Of a DNA stretch of 64,000 bases, positions 31,203-41,619 are shown one piece after another. The translations under genes were made by a program, and so were the position numbers. Origin of the DNA: Aquabacterium sp. OR-4 (lineage in GTDB: Bacteria > Pseudomonadota > Gammaproteobacteria > Burkholderiales > Burkholderiaceae_C); NCBI RefSeq assembly GCF_025290835.2, contig NZ_JAOCQD020000002.1, positions 496,001 to 560,000 on the forward strand, read 5' to 3'. The notes under the pieces were generated by a model. It saw only the letters and a list, made by a program, of their open reading frames with translations, ran no database searches and had not been told where the DNA came from. Every line of letters starts with the position of its first letter. Position 1 is the stretch's first letter.

Positions 31203-32090
31203 TCACATCGAACGTTTTTTCTGATCCATCAGGCGCAGGATCATGGGCGTGAAGATCAGCTGCATCGCCAGGCCCATCTTTCCGCCCGGCACGACGATGG
31301 AGTTGGGCCGCGTCATCCACGAGCCATGCAGCATGGCCATCAGGTACGAAAAATCGATGCCCTTGGGCCGGGCAAAGCGGATCACCACCATGCTCTCGTC
31401 GGCGGTGGGGATGTCCTTGGCGATGAACGGGTTGCTGGTATCCACCGTGGGCACGCGCTGGAAGTTGACATGCGTGCGGCTGAACTGCGGGCACAGGTGG
31501 TTCACGTAGTCGGGCATGCGGCGCAGGATGGTGTCGACCACCGCCTCCTGGCTGTAGCCGCGCAGGGTCTGGTCGCGGTGCAGCTTCTGGATCCACTCGA
31601 GGTTGATGATCGGCACCACGCCCACCAGCAGGTCGACATGGCGGGCCACGTCCACGCCGGCATGCTCGCCCTGCCCCACGTAGCCGCCATGCAGGCCCTC
31701 GTAGAACAGCAGATCGCTGCCGGGCGCCATGTCGAGCCAGGGCGTGAAGCTGCCCGGCTCGCCGCCCAGCGTCTTGGCCTCGTCGGCGTCGTGGATGTAC
31801 TTGCGCACCTGGCCGCCGCCGGTCTCGGCGTAACGCGCAAACGTGGCGTCCAGCTCGGCCAGCAGATTGCTCTCGGGCCCGAAGTGGCTGATGCGCGGGC
31901 CTTCGCCCGCGTCGGCGGCGCGCACCCGGGCCCGCATCTCGTGGCGGTCAAAGCGGTGAAAGCTGTCGCCCTCCACCACCTGGGCCTGGATGCCCTCGCG
32001 GCGGAAGATGTGGGCAAAGCTCTTCATCACCGTGGTGGTGCCGGCGCCGCTGCTGCCGGTGATGGCGATGATGGGGTGTCGTTGACTCAT
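31203..32090 (-). CDS. cbbP: Phosphoribulokinase
   Basis: 295 aa, the bacterial class I type. Phosphorylates ribulose-5-phosphate to ribulose-1,5-bisphosphate with ATP. The P-loop is ITGSSGAGTTTV at residues 10-21, followed by VVEGDSFHRFDRHEM, the substrate-binding FYEGLHGGY and the PIINLEWIQKLHRD helix. The ATG at 32090 gives the expected MSQRHPIIAITGSSG start; upstream codons are repeat-derived. The bacterial enzyme is typically activated by NADH, by family knowledge only. Confidence 0.97.
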   Translation of the reverse strand: MSQRHPIIAITGSSGAGTTTVMKSFAHIFRREGIQAQVVEGDSFHRFDRHEMRARVRAADAGEGPRISHFGPESNLLAELDATFARYAETGGGQVRKYIHDADEAKTLGGEPGSFTPWLDMAPGSDLLFYEGLHGGYVGQGEHAGVDVARHVDLLVGVVPIINLEWIQKLHRDQTLRGYSQEAVVDTILRRMPDYVNHLCPQFSRTHVNFQRVPTVDTSNPFIAKDIPTADESMVVIRFARPKGIDFSYLMAMLHGSWMTRPNSIVVPGGKMGLAMQLIFTPMILRLMDQKKRSM

Positions 32091-32123
32091 TTCTGCCCCT
32101 GGTCGATTGGGTACAAACGCCGG

Positions 32124-32177
32124 TCCCCCGAGGGGACGCCGGCCGGCATGGGAGCGGCCCGGCACTCGGCCGGCCCG
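32124..32177 (+). repeat. Copy B of the dispersed GC-rich repeat
   Basis: It shares both the CCCCCGAGGGGAC palindrome and the TGGGAGCGGCCCGGCACTCGGCC core with the copy at 101-150. A half copy, CTTGGGAGCGGCCCGGCGCG, lies at 32241-32260 in the same gap. Both are in the 171-bp space between cbbF and cbbP, within the operon. Confidence 0.6.
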
Positions 32178-32261
32178 CCTTCGATCCACAGCTTCGCGCT
32201 CACTGGACTCCCCTGCGCGCGGTGCGCTGCGGGATTCGCGCTTGGGAGCGGCCCGGCGCGC

Positions 32262-33341
32262 TCATGCCGGCTGCTGCGCGCGGTACAGCGAGCGCTCGTT
32301 GAACAGCGGCGACTCGAAGGGCTGATCGCCGCCGCTGTCGTGCTCGAGGTGGTAGCGCTCCAGGCGCTCGACCTCGCCGCGCGTGCCCAGGATCAACGGC
32401 ACGCGCTGGTGCAGGGCCTCGGGCGCCAGGTCGAGGATGCGCGCCCGCCCGGTGCTGGCCAGGCCGCCGGCCTGCTCGATCAGCCAGGCCATCGGGTTGG
32501 CCTCGTACATCAGGCGCAGGCGGCCGGGCTTGGCCGCGTCCTTGGTGTCCCTGGGGTAGAGAAACACGCCGCCACGCATCAGGATGCGGTGGGTTTCGGC
32601 CACCACGCAGGCGATCCAGCGGGTGTTGAAGTCGCGCCCGCGCGGGCCGGCGCGGCCGGCCTGGCATTCGCCGATGTAGCGCACCACCGGCGGCTCCCAG
32701 AAGCGGGCATTGCTGGCATTGATGGCGAACTCGCTGGTCTCGGCCGGGATCTGCAGATCGGGGTGGGTGAGGATGAAGTTGCCGATCTCGCGGTCGAGCG
32801 TGAAGCCGTGCGTGCCGCGGCCCACGGTCAGCACCAGCATCGTGGCCGGGCCGTAGATGGCATAGCCCGCGGCCACCTGCTGGCGGCCGGGCTGCAGGTA
32901 GTCGGCCACCTGCGGCGCCTCGGGGCGCTGGTGGCGCAGCACCGAGAAGATGCTGCCCACCGAGGCATTGACATCGGTGTTCGACGAGCCGTCGAGCGGG
33001 TCGTACACCAGCAGAAAGCGGCCCCGCGTGAACTCGCCCGGAATGGCCAGCGGCGCCTCGTGCTCCTCGCTGGCCAGGCCGGCCAGCAGGCCGCCCCACT
33101 CGCAGCTGCGCACGATGGCCTCGTCGGCCAGCACGTCGAGCTTCTTCTGCTGCTCGCCCTGCACGTTCTCGTTGTCCAGCGCGCCCAGGTAGGCGCCCAG
33201 CGCGCCCTTGGCGGTCATCGCGGCGATGGCCTTCACGGCGGCGGCCACATCAACCAGCAGCGCGCCAAGATCGCTGGCGTCGGGCATGCCGGCCAGCTGC
33301 TGGATCAGAAACTTCGACAAGGTGGTGCGGCCGAGGTGCAT
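32262..33341 (-). CDS. cbbF: Class I fructose-1,6-bisphosphatase
   Basis: 359 aa. Hydrolyses fructose-1,6-bisphosphate (and often sedoheptulose-1,7-bisphosphate) in the regenerative phase. The metal site DPLDGSSN begins at D114 (FLLVYDPLDGSSNTDVNASVGS), with EEHEAPLAIPG before it and YPRDTKDAAKPGRLRLMYEANPMAWLIEQAGG later. The last residues approach the repeat element of the cbbF-cbbP gap. 31 bp separate its ATG from the cbbX stop. Confidence 0.96.
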   Translation of the reverse strand: MHLGRTTLSKFLIQQLAGMPDASDLGALLVDVAAAVKAIAAMTAKGALGAYLGALDNENVQGEQQKKLDVLADEAIVRSCEWGGLLAGLASEEHEAPLAIPGEFTRGRFLLVYDPLDGSSNTDVNASVGSIFSVLRHQRPEAPQVADYLQPGRQQVAAGYAIYGPATMLVLTVGRGTHGFTLDREIGNFILTHPDLQIPAETSEFAINASNARFWEPPVVRYIGECQAGRAGPRGRDFNTRWIACVVAETHRILMRGGVFLYPRDTKDAAKPGRLRLMYEANPMAWLIEQAGGLASTGRARILDLAPEALHQRVPLILGTRGEVERLERYHLEHDSGGDQPFESPLFNERSLYRAQQPA

Positions 33342-33372
33342 GGGTTCTCCTTGGAACGGCAGGCGCGGGTGA

Positions 33373-34359
33373 TCAGGCGGAAGGGGATGGCGCGGCGCCG
33401 TCGAACACGCGGCTGGCGCGGATGTCGGCCGCGCTGAGCGTGCTCAGCGCGTCGCGGTCGAGCACGCGTTCGGTGTCGGCAAACAGGCGCGAGGCCTGGC
33501 GCAGGCGCGCCCGGTCGAGCGCATTGCGCACGCTGCGGGCATTGGCAAAGTGCGGCTGCGTGATGCGGCGCGCGATGTACTCGGCAAAGGCCGTGGCCGC
33601 GGCGTCGTCAAAACGGTAGTTCTGCGCCTGCAGCAGGCGCAGCGCAATCTGCAGCAGCTCGGGCGGGCTGTAGTCGGGAAAGTCGAGGTGGTGCGCAATG
33701 CGCGAGCGCAGGCCCGGATTGCTGTGGAAGAAGCTGTCCATGCGGTCGCCATAGCCGGCCAGGATCACCACCAGGTCGTCGCGCTGGTTCTCCATGGTCT
33801 GCAACAGGATCTCGATGGCCTCCTGGCCGTAGTCGCGCTCGTTCTCGGGCCGGTACAGGGTGTAGGCCTCGTCGATGAACAGCACGCCGCCCATGGCCTT
33901 CTTGAGCACCTCGCGGGTCTTGGGCCCGGTGTGGCCGATGTAGCTGCCCACCAGGTCGTCGCGGGTCACGGCCACCAGGTGGTCGCGCCGCACATAGCCC
34001 AGGCGGTGCAGCAGCGTGGCCATGCGCAGCGCCACGGTGGTCTTGCCGGTGCCGGGCCGGCCGGTGAAGGCCATGTGCAGCGTGGGACTGGTGGTGGTCA
34101 GCCCCTGGCCCAGGCGCAAGCGGTCGATCACCAGCAGCGCGGCGATGTCGCGGATGCGGGCCTTCACCGGCGCCAGGCCGACCAGCGCCTGGTCCAGCTC
34201 GTCCAGCACGGTCTGCACCTGGCTGCCGGCCAGCACCTCGGCCACGGTGCGCGGGGCCTGCGCGGCGGGGCCGGCTGACGCCGCGGTGTCTGCCGGACCG
34301 GCAGTTGCAGGCGCGGCCGCCGCGGTGCTGCCCGGAATCGAATACAGCGGTGCGCCCAT
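33373..34359 (-). CDS. cbbX: Red-type RuBisCO activase CbbX (AAA+)
   Basis: 328 aa hexameric ATPase that remodels inhibited form IC/ID RuBisCO by threading the CbbL C-terminus. Walker A GRPGTGKT at 100-107; pore loop [11 protein letters not shown] around 138-148, with Y140-I-G; Walker B VLFIDEAY near 159-166; then sensor [11 protein letters not shown]. The N-terminus is ~35 residues of Ala/Pro-rich linker before the conserved part. It is directly downstream of cbbS, in keeping with form IC loci. Confidence 0.96.
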   Translation of the reverse strand: MGAPLYSIPGSTAAAAPATAGPADTAASAGPAAQAPRTVAEVLAGSQVQTVLDELDQALVGLAPVKARIRDIAALLVIDRLRLGQGLTTTSPTLHMAFTGRPGTGKTTVALRMATLLHRLGYVRRDHLVAVTRDDLVGSYIGHTGPKTREVLKKAMGGVLFIDEAYTLYRPENERDYGQEAIEILLQTMENQRDDLVVILAGYGDRMDSFFHSNPGLRSRIAHHLDFPDYSPPELLQIALRLLQAQNYRFDDAAATAFAEYIARRITQPHFANARSVRNALDRARLRQASRLFADTERVLDRDALSTLSAADIRASRVFDGAAPSPSA

Positions 34360-34424
34360 GGGTCGGCCTCGTCGTCGGATGGGTCGGGTGGTCGGATGGG
34401 TCGGGAGATGTGCCGGCGGGCCGC

Positions 34425-34868
34425 TCAGGCGCCGGTATAGCGCTCGGCCTCGGGCCGGTCGGTGGCGTACGAGTGCACCGTGGTGCGCATCATCCGGCCG
34501 GCCACCTCCTGCCGCGCCAGGCCGAAGCCGGGCTCCACCGGCGGGCGGTTGACGATGAAGCTCATCGTGATCGACTCGACGCCGCGGGTCGAGTCGAAGG
34601 CCATCAGGCGGATGTAGTGGCGAGGAAACGCGGCCCGGCAGGCATTGGTCTCCTGCAGCACGCCGGCGGCGTCGGCCAGGTCGAACATGGGCATGCCGTA
34701 CATCTCCCAGTACGTGTTGCGGGGATGCGGGTCGTCGGTGTATTCCACGCTCCAGGCGTAGCCCTTGTTCAGCCCGTACTGCACCTGGGCCGCGATCTCG
34801 GCATCGGTGAGCTCGGGCAGAAAGCTGAACTGGCCCTGGGTGATGCGGCCGGTGGGGTTGGTCATCAT
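34425..34868 (-). CDS. cbbS: RuBisCO small subunit (form IC)
   Basis: 147 aa (146 if the second ATG is used; the gene begins MMTN). Conserved segments: [55 protein letters not shown], then [17 protein letters not shown] and the C-terminal extension typical of red-type small subunits that forms the central beta-barrel ([21 protein letters not shown]). An AAGGAG ribosome site precedes the start. It is separated from cbbL by 382 bp, far more than usual. Confidence 0.97.
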   Translation of the reverse strand: MMTNPTGRITQGQFSFLPELTDAEIAAQVQYGLNKGYAWSVEYTDDPHPRNTYWEMYGMPMFDLADAAGVLQETNACRAAFPRHYIRLMAFDSTRGVESITMSFIVNRPPVEPGFGLARQEVAGRMMRTTVHSYATDRPEAERYTGA

Positions 34869-35250
34869 GGTCGGGTTCTCCTTGTGGGGTGTTCGTTAAC
34901 GTTGCTTTGCGCTGCGTTGCGCTGCTTGCGTGCTGAGGTCAGTTCAAGGCTCAGGCGGCTGGGGTGGCTTGCGCCGCTCATGTCCTCCGCCGCCGGCCTC
35001 TCGGCCGGCGGCTCCCCCTTGACTTCGCTCTGCAAGCCACCCCAACCACCTGAGCCCGCACCATCTGCGCATGCCGAGGGCATGCCACGGTGGTGCCGGA
35101 GCGGGACGGCAGGGGGCTTCCTGCAGCGAAGTCAAGGAGGAGCCGTTGGCCGGAGGCCGGCGGCGGGGGACATGAGCGGAAGGGAGCCCCCTGGCGGCCC
35201 GCTCAAGCGCAGGTCAGTGCAAGCAGACAGCCCATCTCAATGCAAGCAAC
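34869..35250 (-). other. Structured 382-bp cbbL-cbbS intercistronic region
   Basis: No gene is visible here. The stretch holds several inverted repeats. One pairs 34975-35034 with 35122-35178 (about 57 bp, high identity). A second pairs 34949-34974 with 35031-35056 (26 bp, three mismatches). A GCCGGCC..GGCCGGC palindrome is at about 34990-35012 and a small hairpin is at 35069-35085. The first two pairings share bases and so are mutually exclusive. The element could stabilise or partly terminate the cbbL message, or be an inserted repetitive element. Confidence 0.8.
34949..35178. repeat. Nested inverted-repeat element between cbbL and cbbS
   Basis: The left arm starts CGCTCATGTCCTCCGCCGCC (34975) and ends in TTGACTTCGCTCTGCA (35034). 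The right arm reads TGCAGCGAAGTCAAGGAGG (35122) to GGACATGAGCG (35178), its reverse complement with a few changes. The spacer has GCATGCC-GAG-GGCATGC within an outer GCACCA/TGGTGC stem (35058-35063 with 35091-35096). No second copy was noticed in this window. Confidence 0.85.
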
Positions 35251-36789
<1,539 letters not shown>

Positions 36790-36790
36790 C

Positions 36791-36820
36791 TAAAAAGCCG
36801 GACAGATAAGCGCCAGTCAA
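36791..36820 (-). promoter_or_regulatory. Putative cbbL promoter
   Basis: On the minus strand TTGACT (36815-36820) and TTTTTA (36791-36796) are separated by 18 bp, a plausible -35/-10 pair ahead of cbbL with a short leader. The A+T-rich stretch beyond it toward cbbR (about 36823-36855) is where LysR-type CbbR would be expected to bind, but no unambiguous T-N11-A palindrome was assigned. Confidence 0.45.
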
Positions 36821-36880
36821 TGTTGCTTGCGTTTGAATTCAGCTTTTGCTTAAATCAGGGCGAACCCTAGGCCCCAGCCC

Positions 36881-37813
36881 ATGAACATCACCTTCCGCCA
36901 ATTGCGCGTGTTTGCCGAGGTGGCCCGCAGCGGTAGCGTGCAGCGCGCAGCCGAGGCGCTGCACCTCACGCCGCCGGCGGTGTCGATGGCGGTCAAGGAG
37001 GTCGAGGGCCAGGTCGGCCTGCCGCTGTTCGACCGCGGCAGCCGCAAGCTGGTGCTGTCCACCGCCGGCGAGTACTTCCTGGTGTACGCCCGCCGCCTGC
37101 TGGCCACGCTGAAGGAGGCCGAGGACGCGATGGCGCGCTTCACGCGCATCGAGACCGGTCTGCTCACCGTGGGCATGGTCAGCTCGGCCAAGTACTTTCT
37201 GCCGGCGCTGCTGGCCGAGTTCCACCGCGAGCATCCGGCGGTGGAGGTGCGGCTCAAGCTGGGCAACCGCGAGCAGCTGGCCGCGATGATGGCCGCCAAC
37301 GAGGTCGATCTGGCCATCATGGGCCGCCCGCCCAAGGAGTTTCCGAACCGCGCCGAGCCCTTTGCGATGCACCCGCATGTGCTGATCACCGCGCCCGAGC
37401 ACCCCTTCACCGCGCTCGAGACCGTGCCCGCCGCCGCGCTGGCGCGCGAGCCCTTCATCGTGCGCGAGGCCGGCTCGGGCACCCGCGCGGCGCTGGAGGA
37501 GTTTCTCGACAGCCACCACCTGAAGCCCATGGTGGTGATGGAGATCGATTCCACCGAGGCCATCAAGCAGGCGGTGATGGCCGGCCTGGGCGTGGCCCTG
37601 GTCTCGCTGCACACCATCGGCCTGGAATGGCGCAACGGCCTGCTGGCCGCGCCGGCGGTCGAGGGCCTGCCGCTGATGCGCCGCTGGCATGTGGTGAACA
37701 CCGCCGCCAAGCTGCTGTCGCCGGCCGCCGAGGCGCTGCGTTATTTCGTGCTCGAACACGGCGAAGCCCGCCTGGCTGCGATGTTCGGCGACGACGTGCC
37801 GCAGCCGCTGTGA
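36881..37813 (+). CDS. cbbR: LysR-type regulator CbbR
   Basis: 310 aa. The N-terminal winged helix MNITFRQLRVFAEVARSGS with SVQRAAEALHLTPPAVSMAVKEVEGQVG is of the LysR family; the effector domain has GLLTVGMVSSAKYFLPALL, GNREQLAAMM and REAGSGTRAALEEF. CbbR activates the divergent cbb operon in response to metabolites such as RuBP or NADPH (family knowledge). The 133-bp gap to cbbL is the usual arrangement. Downstream, a DUF3422 gene follows on the same strand. Confidence 0.94.
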   Translation: MNITFRQLRVFAEVARSGSVQRAAEALHLTPPAVSMAVKEVEGQVGLPLFDRGSRKLVLSTAGEYFLVYARRLLATLKEAEDAMARFTRIETGLLTVGMVSSAKYFLPALLAEFHREHPAVEVRLKLGNREQLAAMMAANEVDLAIMGRPPKEFPNRAEPFAMHPHVLITAPEHPFTALETVPAAALAREPFIVREAGSGTRAALEEFLDSHHLKPMVVMEIDSTEAIKQAVMAGLGVALVSLHTIGLEWRNGLLAAPAVEGLPLMRRWHVVNTAAKLLSPAAEALRYFVLEHGEARLAAMFGDDVPQPL

Positions 37814-37854
37814 CCGCGCAGCGCAACCCGATTTCCATCTCCCCCGCCCAGACC

Positions 37855-39240
37855 ATGACCCTCGCACCTCGCACCACCTCGCACGGCGTGCCCTTTCCGG
37901 CGCGCGACCTGCTGGCCCTGCACCAGGAGCTGCACGCCCGCCCCGCCCTGCCCACCCGGCCGACCTGCGTGGTGTCGTCGTGGGTGCATGCCGGCATGAG
38001 CGCCGAGCGCGCCGAAGCCGCGCTGGCCACGCTGTGCCTGGCCTGCGGCAGCACGCCGCCGGCCGCCGGCGCCCGCCACCATGTGCTGCAGGCACCGGGC
38101 TTTGCGCTCAAGCTCGAGCGGCATGGCGAGTTCGTGAGCTTCCAGCTCAACCGCCCGCTGCCCGACATCGCCAGCGGCAGCGAGCCCGACGACGCCACGC
38201 TGCAGGCCCTGCTGCAAAGCGCCAGCGCGCTGCCGGTGCTGCCCGATGCCTTCGTGTCGCTGCTGTCGGGCGACGGCGCCGGCCGCCTGGTGGCCGCCGC
38301 CCATGTGCTGCTGATCGACGCCCGCGAGCACGAGGCCATGCTGGGCCGCTGCCAGGCCCTGCTGAAGGCCCAGGCCGGCGGCGGCCACGACGACGCCGCC
38401 ACGCTGGCCGGTGCCTGGATCGGCGACGGCCAGCGCGGCGCCCTGCTCACCCACCTGCGCCTGGGCACCGACGGCTTCACCCGCTTCGTGCTGCTCGATT
38501 TCGGCCTGCCGCCCGACCAGGCCGCGCGCGAGGCCCAGCGCCTGTGCGAGATCGAGGCCTACCGCATGCTGGCGATGATGGGTTTTCCGGTGGCGCAGCA
38601 AGAGGCCGCGCTGCTGGCCGAACTCGAGCGCACGCTGCAGGGCACGGTGGACGCCATGGCCAACGACCAGTCGGCCGACGACACCCGGGCCTTCGAAACC
38701 CTCACCCGCCTGGCGGCCGAGGTCGAGCACAGCACCGCCCGCACCCGCTACCGCTTCTCGGCCACACGCGCCTACCACCGCATCGTCGAGCGCCGGCTGG
38801 CCGATCTGCGCGAGCAGCGCATCCCGGGCGTGCAGACGCTGTCGGGCTTTCTGTCGCGCCGTTTCACGCCGGCGATGGCGCTGTGCGACAGCACCGACGG
38901 CCGCCTGACCGACATCGCCGAGCGCATCAACCGCGCCACCAGCCTGGCGCGGGTGCGCATCGAGGTGCGGCGCGAAGAAGGCAACCAGGAGCTGCTGCGC
39001 GCACTCGCCACGCGCCAGAAGCAGCAGCTGCAGCTGCAGCAGACGGTGGAAGGCCTGTCGGTGGTGGCCATCAGCTACTACGCGCTGGGCCTGGTGGGCT
39101 ATCTGGCCAAGGCCGCCAAGGTGCTGCCGGTGCTTGAACCGCTGCACCTGCAGCCCGACCTGGTGGTGGGCGTGGCCGCCCTGCCGGTGGTGCTGGCCGT
39201 CGCGTGGTTTGTGCAGAAATTGCGCCAACACCTGCATTGA
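37855..39240 (+). CDS. DUF3422-family membrane-anchored protein
   Basis: 461 aa. The N-terminus reads VPFPARDLLALHQELHARPA, the typical DUF3422 opening, and the C-terminus has a long helix (EVRREEGNQELLRALATRQKQ) followed by the conserved YYALGLVGYLAKAAKV and one or two hydrophobic segments. These proteins are predicted to be anchored near the C-terminus; function is unknown. It begins 41 bases after cbbR, possibly co-transcribed. ATG at 37855 is the first that gives the family N-terminus. Confidence 0.85.
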   Translation: MTLAPRTTSHGVPFPARDLLALHQELHARPALPTRPTCVVSSWVHAGMSAERAEAALATLCLACGSTPPAAGARHHVLQAPGFALKLERHGEFVSFQLNRPLPDIASGSEPDDATLQALLQSASALPVLPDAFVSLLSGDGAGRLVAAAHVLLIDAREHEAMLGRCQALLKAQAGGGHDDAATLAGAWIGDGQRGALLTHLRLGTDGFTRFVLLDFGLPPDQAAREAQRLCEIEAYRMLAMMGFPVAQQEAALLAELERTLQGTVDAMANDQSADDTRAFETLTRLAAEVEHSTARTRYRFSATRAYHRIVERRLADLREQRIPGVQTLSGFLSRRFTPAMALCDSTDGRLTDIAERINRATSLARVRIEVRREEGNQELLRALATRQKQQLQLQQTVEGLSVVAISYYALGLVGYLAKAAKVLPVLEPLHLQPDLVVGVAALPVVLAVAWFVQKLRQHLH

Positions 39241-39333
39241 TGTTTTTGGCCCCCGCGAATGGGTGGGGTTACCCCCTGCTCATGGGCTGCGCATGCCTTG
39301 AGCCTGCCATGTAACGCATCGATACTGCTCCAC

Positions 39334-39657
39334 ATGGAAAGTTTTTCGACAACCCAACGTTCCGGCCTGCCCTGGATGACCAACATGGCCACGCTGGCCG
39401 TGGTGGTGGTGGCCACCCTGTGGTCGGGCGCCCAGCGCCCGGCACCGGTGGCCGCGCAGCTCGAATCCGCCATGGACGGCACGCCGGCCAGCGTGCGGCC
39501 CGCCGGCAGCACCCAGCAGCCGCAGGCCGAGCCCGCGCCGCTGCGCGTCAAGGCCGACCTGTCCGGCGCCACGCTGGCGCAGGCCTCGCTGTCGGGCGCT
39601 GGCGCGCTGCCCCAGGGCGCCGTCAAGACCGTGGGCTTCAAGCCCCAGTCGAACTGA
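39334..39657 (+). CDS. Hypothetical small membrane-anchored or exported protein
   Basis: 107 aa from ATG 39334 (MESFSTTQRSGLPWMTNMA). A hydrophobic segment (NMATLAVVVVATLWSG) at ~17-32 is followed by a Pro/Gln/Ala-rich stretch and ending GAVKTVGFKPQSN. No domain was recognised. The TM plus a low-complexity exterior suggests an envelope protein. Codon use is normal for the window. Confidence 0.6.
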   Translation: MESFSTTQRSGLPWMTNMATLAVVVVATLWSGAQRPAPVAAQLESAMDGTPASVRPAGSTQQPQAEPAPLRVKADLSGATLAQASLSGAGALPQGAVKTVGFKPQSN

Positions 39658-39695
39658 GCCTGGGCTCACCCGGCCGCCAGGCGGCCGGCTACCCA

Positions 39696-39717
39696 CAGGG
39701 GCGCTGCGGCGCCCCTG
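39696..39717 (+). terminator. Hairpin after the small membrane protein gene
   Basis: Arms CAGGGGCGC (39696-39704) and GCGCCCCTG (39709-39717) form a 9-bp stem with loop TGCG, followed by GTCGTTTCT. A second hairpin, CCGGCCGC/GCGGCCGG, lies at about 39670-39688. The T-run is weak. The location between convergent genes supports a terminator role. Confidence 0.5.
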
Positions 39718-39769
39718 GTCGTTTCTGGCGCCAGGCGCGGCCTTGGGGCCATGGCCGCGCCACCGCGGC

Positions 39770-40261
39770 TCACAGCGCGCAGCTCACCGCCTGCGCACCC
39801 AGCAGATCCACCAGCACCTGCGGCGCCAACGCCAGCAGGTAGCCGCGACGGCCGCCGTTGATCAGCAGGCGCTCGAGGCCCAGCACGCTGGCCTCCACAT
39901 ACACCGGCACGCCGGCGCGCTTGAAGCCGAAGGGCGAGGTGCCGCCCACCAGGTAGCCGCTGTGGCGCTGCGCCTCGTCGGGCTTGCAGGGCTCGACGCT
40001 CTTGGCCCCGATGGCGCGGGCCAGGTTCTTGGTGCTGACCTGCTTGTCGCCGTGCATCAGGATGATCAGCGGCTGGTCGCGCTCGTTTTTCATCACCAGC
40101 GTCTTCACCACCGCATGCTCGGGCCAGCCCAGCTGCCGGGCCGATTCGGCGGTGCCGCCATGCTCGACATAGTCGTACACATGCTCGCTGAAGCCCACGC
40201 CGGCCTGGCGCAGCAGCGCGGTGGCCGGGGTTTCGCTGACGTGTTTGTCCTTCTTCGCCAC
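39770..40261 (-). CDS. ybaK: Cys-tRNA(Pro)/Cys-tRNA deacylase YbaK
   Basis: 163 aa YbaK/ProX-fold editing protein. Typical segments: ATALLRQAGVGFSEHVYDYVEHGGT, HAVVKTLVMKNERDQPLIILMHGDKQVS (including the conserved Lys of AVVKTL), ATGAxxxxxxPF-like GGTSPFGFKRAGVPVYVE, and LLINGGRRGYLL. YbaK hydrolyses Cys-tRNA(Pro) made in error by ProRS. It is a stand-alone gene. The start gives a standard length. Confidence 0.92.
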   Translation of the reverse strand: MAKKDKHVSETPATALLRQAGVGFSEHVYDYVEHGGTAESARQLGWPEHAVVKTLVMKNERDQPLIILMHGDKQVSTKNLARAIGAKSVEPCKPDEAQRHSGYLVGGTSPFGFKRAGVPVYVEASVLGLERLLINGGRRGYLLALAPQVLVDLLGAQAVSCAL

Positions 40262-40369
40262 GGTGGCGCTCCCTGTCGGACGGGCCGGACGCGCGCCCGG
40301 CCGCTTGAAGTTGTCCGGGCTCAGCCGGATGGGTGGCCCCGCGTCACCGCGGGACCGGGCGTTTCACAT

Positions 40370-41431
40370 TCACTGCGCCGGGTCGCGCAGCTCCCAGCGG
40401 ATCTTGTCGACCGCCGCCAGCAGCTCGGGCGACAACTGCACGGCCCATGCGTCCAGGCATTCGTCGAGCTGGGCCAGGCTGGTGACGCCGATGATGGTGC
40501 TGGCCACGCGCCAGTTGCGGTAGCAAAAGGCCAGCGCCAGCTGCGTGGGTGTGAGGCCGTGATCGCGTGCCAGCGCGTTGTAGCGGCGCGCGGCGGCCAG
40601 CGTGTCGGGCCGCGCCCAGCGCTGCGCGCGCATGCTCTCAAAGCGCGCCAGCCGGCCCAGCTGCGGCATCGCGGCGTCGAAGCCGGGGCCGTCATACTTG
40701 CCGGTCAGCGTGCCAAAGCCCAGCGGCGAGTAGGCCAGCAGGCCCACGCCGCTGCGGTGCATCACCTCGTCCAGGCCGTTGTCGAGCGCCCGGTTCACCA
40801 GCGCATAGGGGTTCTGCACGGTGGCCACGCGCGGCAGGCCATGCTGCTCGGCCACGCGCAAGAACTCCATCAAGCCCCAGGGCGTTTCGTTGGACAGGCC
40901 GATGTGCCGCACCTTGCCCGCCTTCACCAGGCCGGCCAGGGCCTCGAGCTGGGTCTGGATGCTGCTGAATTCGCGGTCCTTGGCGGGGTCGAAGTACAGG
41001 CCGCCGAACATCGGCGCGTTGCGGTTGGGCCAGTGGATCTGGTACAGGTCGATCACCTCGGTGCGCAGGCGCTTCAGGCTGTCGTCACAGGCGGCCACGA
41101 TGTGCTCGGGCAGCAGGTTGGCCGCGCCGTCGTGAATCCACGGCATGCCGCGCGACGGCCCCGCCACCTTGGTGGCCAGCACCAGCTGGCGGCGCACACC
41201 GGGCCGGGCATCGAGCCAGCGGCCGAGGATGGTCTCGGTGGCGCCAAAGGTCTCGGGCCGGGCCGGCACCGCGTACATCTCGGCGGTGTCCAGAAAGTTG
41301 ATGCCGCGCTCGACTGCGCGGTCGAGGATGGCGAAGGCACCGGCCTCGTCCACCTGCTCGCCGAAGGTCATGGTGCCGAGACAGATGCGGGTGACGCGCA
41401 GATCGCTGCGGCCGAGTGGGGTGAGTTCCAT
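40370..41431 (-). CDS. Aldo/keto reductase (Tas-like)
   Basis: 353 aa from ATG 41431 (MELTPLGRSDLRVTRICLGTMTFG). The (beta/alpha)8 family residues are visible: Asp and Tyr in FLDTAEMY, Lys in LVLATKVAGPS, His in LYQIHWPNRNAP, and GLSNETPWGLMEF. The length and the insertion between HW and the next strand fit E. coli Tas. NADPH-dependent carbonyl reduction is expected; the substrate is unknown. Confidence 0.88.
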   Translation of the reverse strand: MELTPLGRSDLRVTRICLGTMTFGEQVDEAGAFAILDRAVERGINFLDTAEMYAVPARPETFGATETILGRWLDARPGVRRQLVLATKVAGPSRGMPWIHDGAANLLPEHIVAACDDSLKRLRTEVIDLYQIHWPNRNAPMFGGLYFDPAKDREFSSIQTQLEALAGLVKAGKVRHIGLSNETPWGLMEFLRVAEQHGLPRVATVQNPYALVNRALDNGLDEVMHRSGVGLLAYSPLGFGTLTGKYDGPGFDAAMPQLGRLARFESMRAQRWARPDTLAAARRYNALARDHGLTPTQLALAFCYRNWRVASTIIGVTSLAQLDECLDAWAVQLSPELLAAVDKIRWELRDPAQ

Positions 41432-41586
41432 GCGGGGCACCTGGTGGGTGGGGTTCGTGCAGCCGCGGCACGCCCGGGCGGGCCGCGACCTGTGGGCAGG
41501 CAGTGTGCCGCATGTCGGCCCGCCCGCCAGCCCGGGCCCAGCCAAGCGCAGACGCATCCACTGGCCGCTGATGAAACCTGCTAGAC

Positions 41587-41617
41587 GATGATTATTTATT
41601 GTTTTACAGTAACTATC
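41587..41617 (+). promoter_or_regulatory. A+T-rich promoter-like patch ahead of the DUF2975 remnant
   Basis: A short A+T-rich tract (TGATTATTTATTGTTTTACAG and on) stands out from the ~70% GC surroundings and ends directly at the remnant's ATG. It is likely the ancestral promoter of the DUF2975-HTH pair. Exact -35/-10 boxes were not assigned. Confidence 0.4.
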
Positions 41618-41619
41618 TC

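Noticed and set aside
36823..36855. Exact CbbR binding palindromes
   Set aside because: Several A+T-rich half sites exist, but no T-N11-A pair was convincing enough by eye to place.
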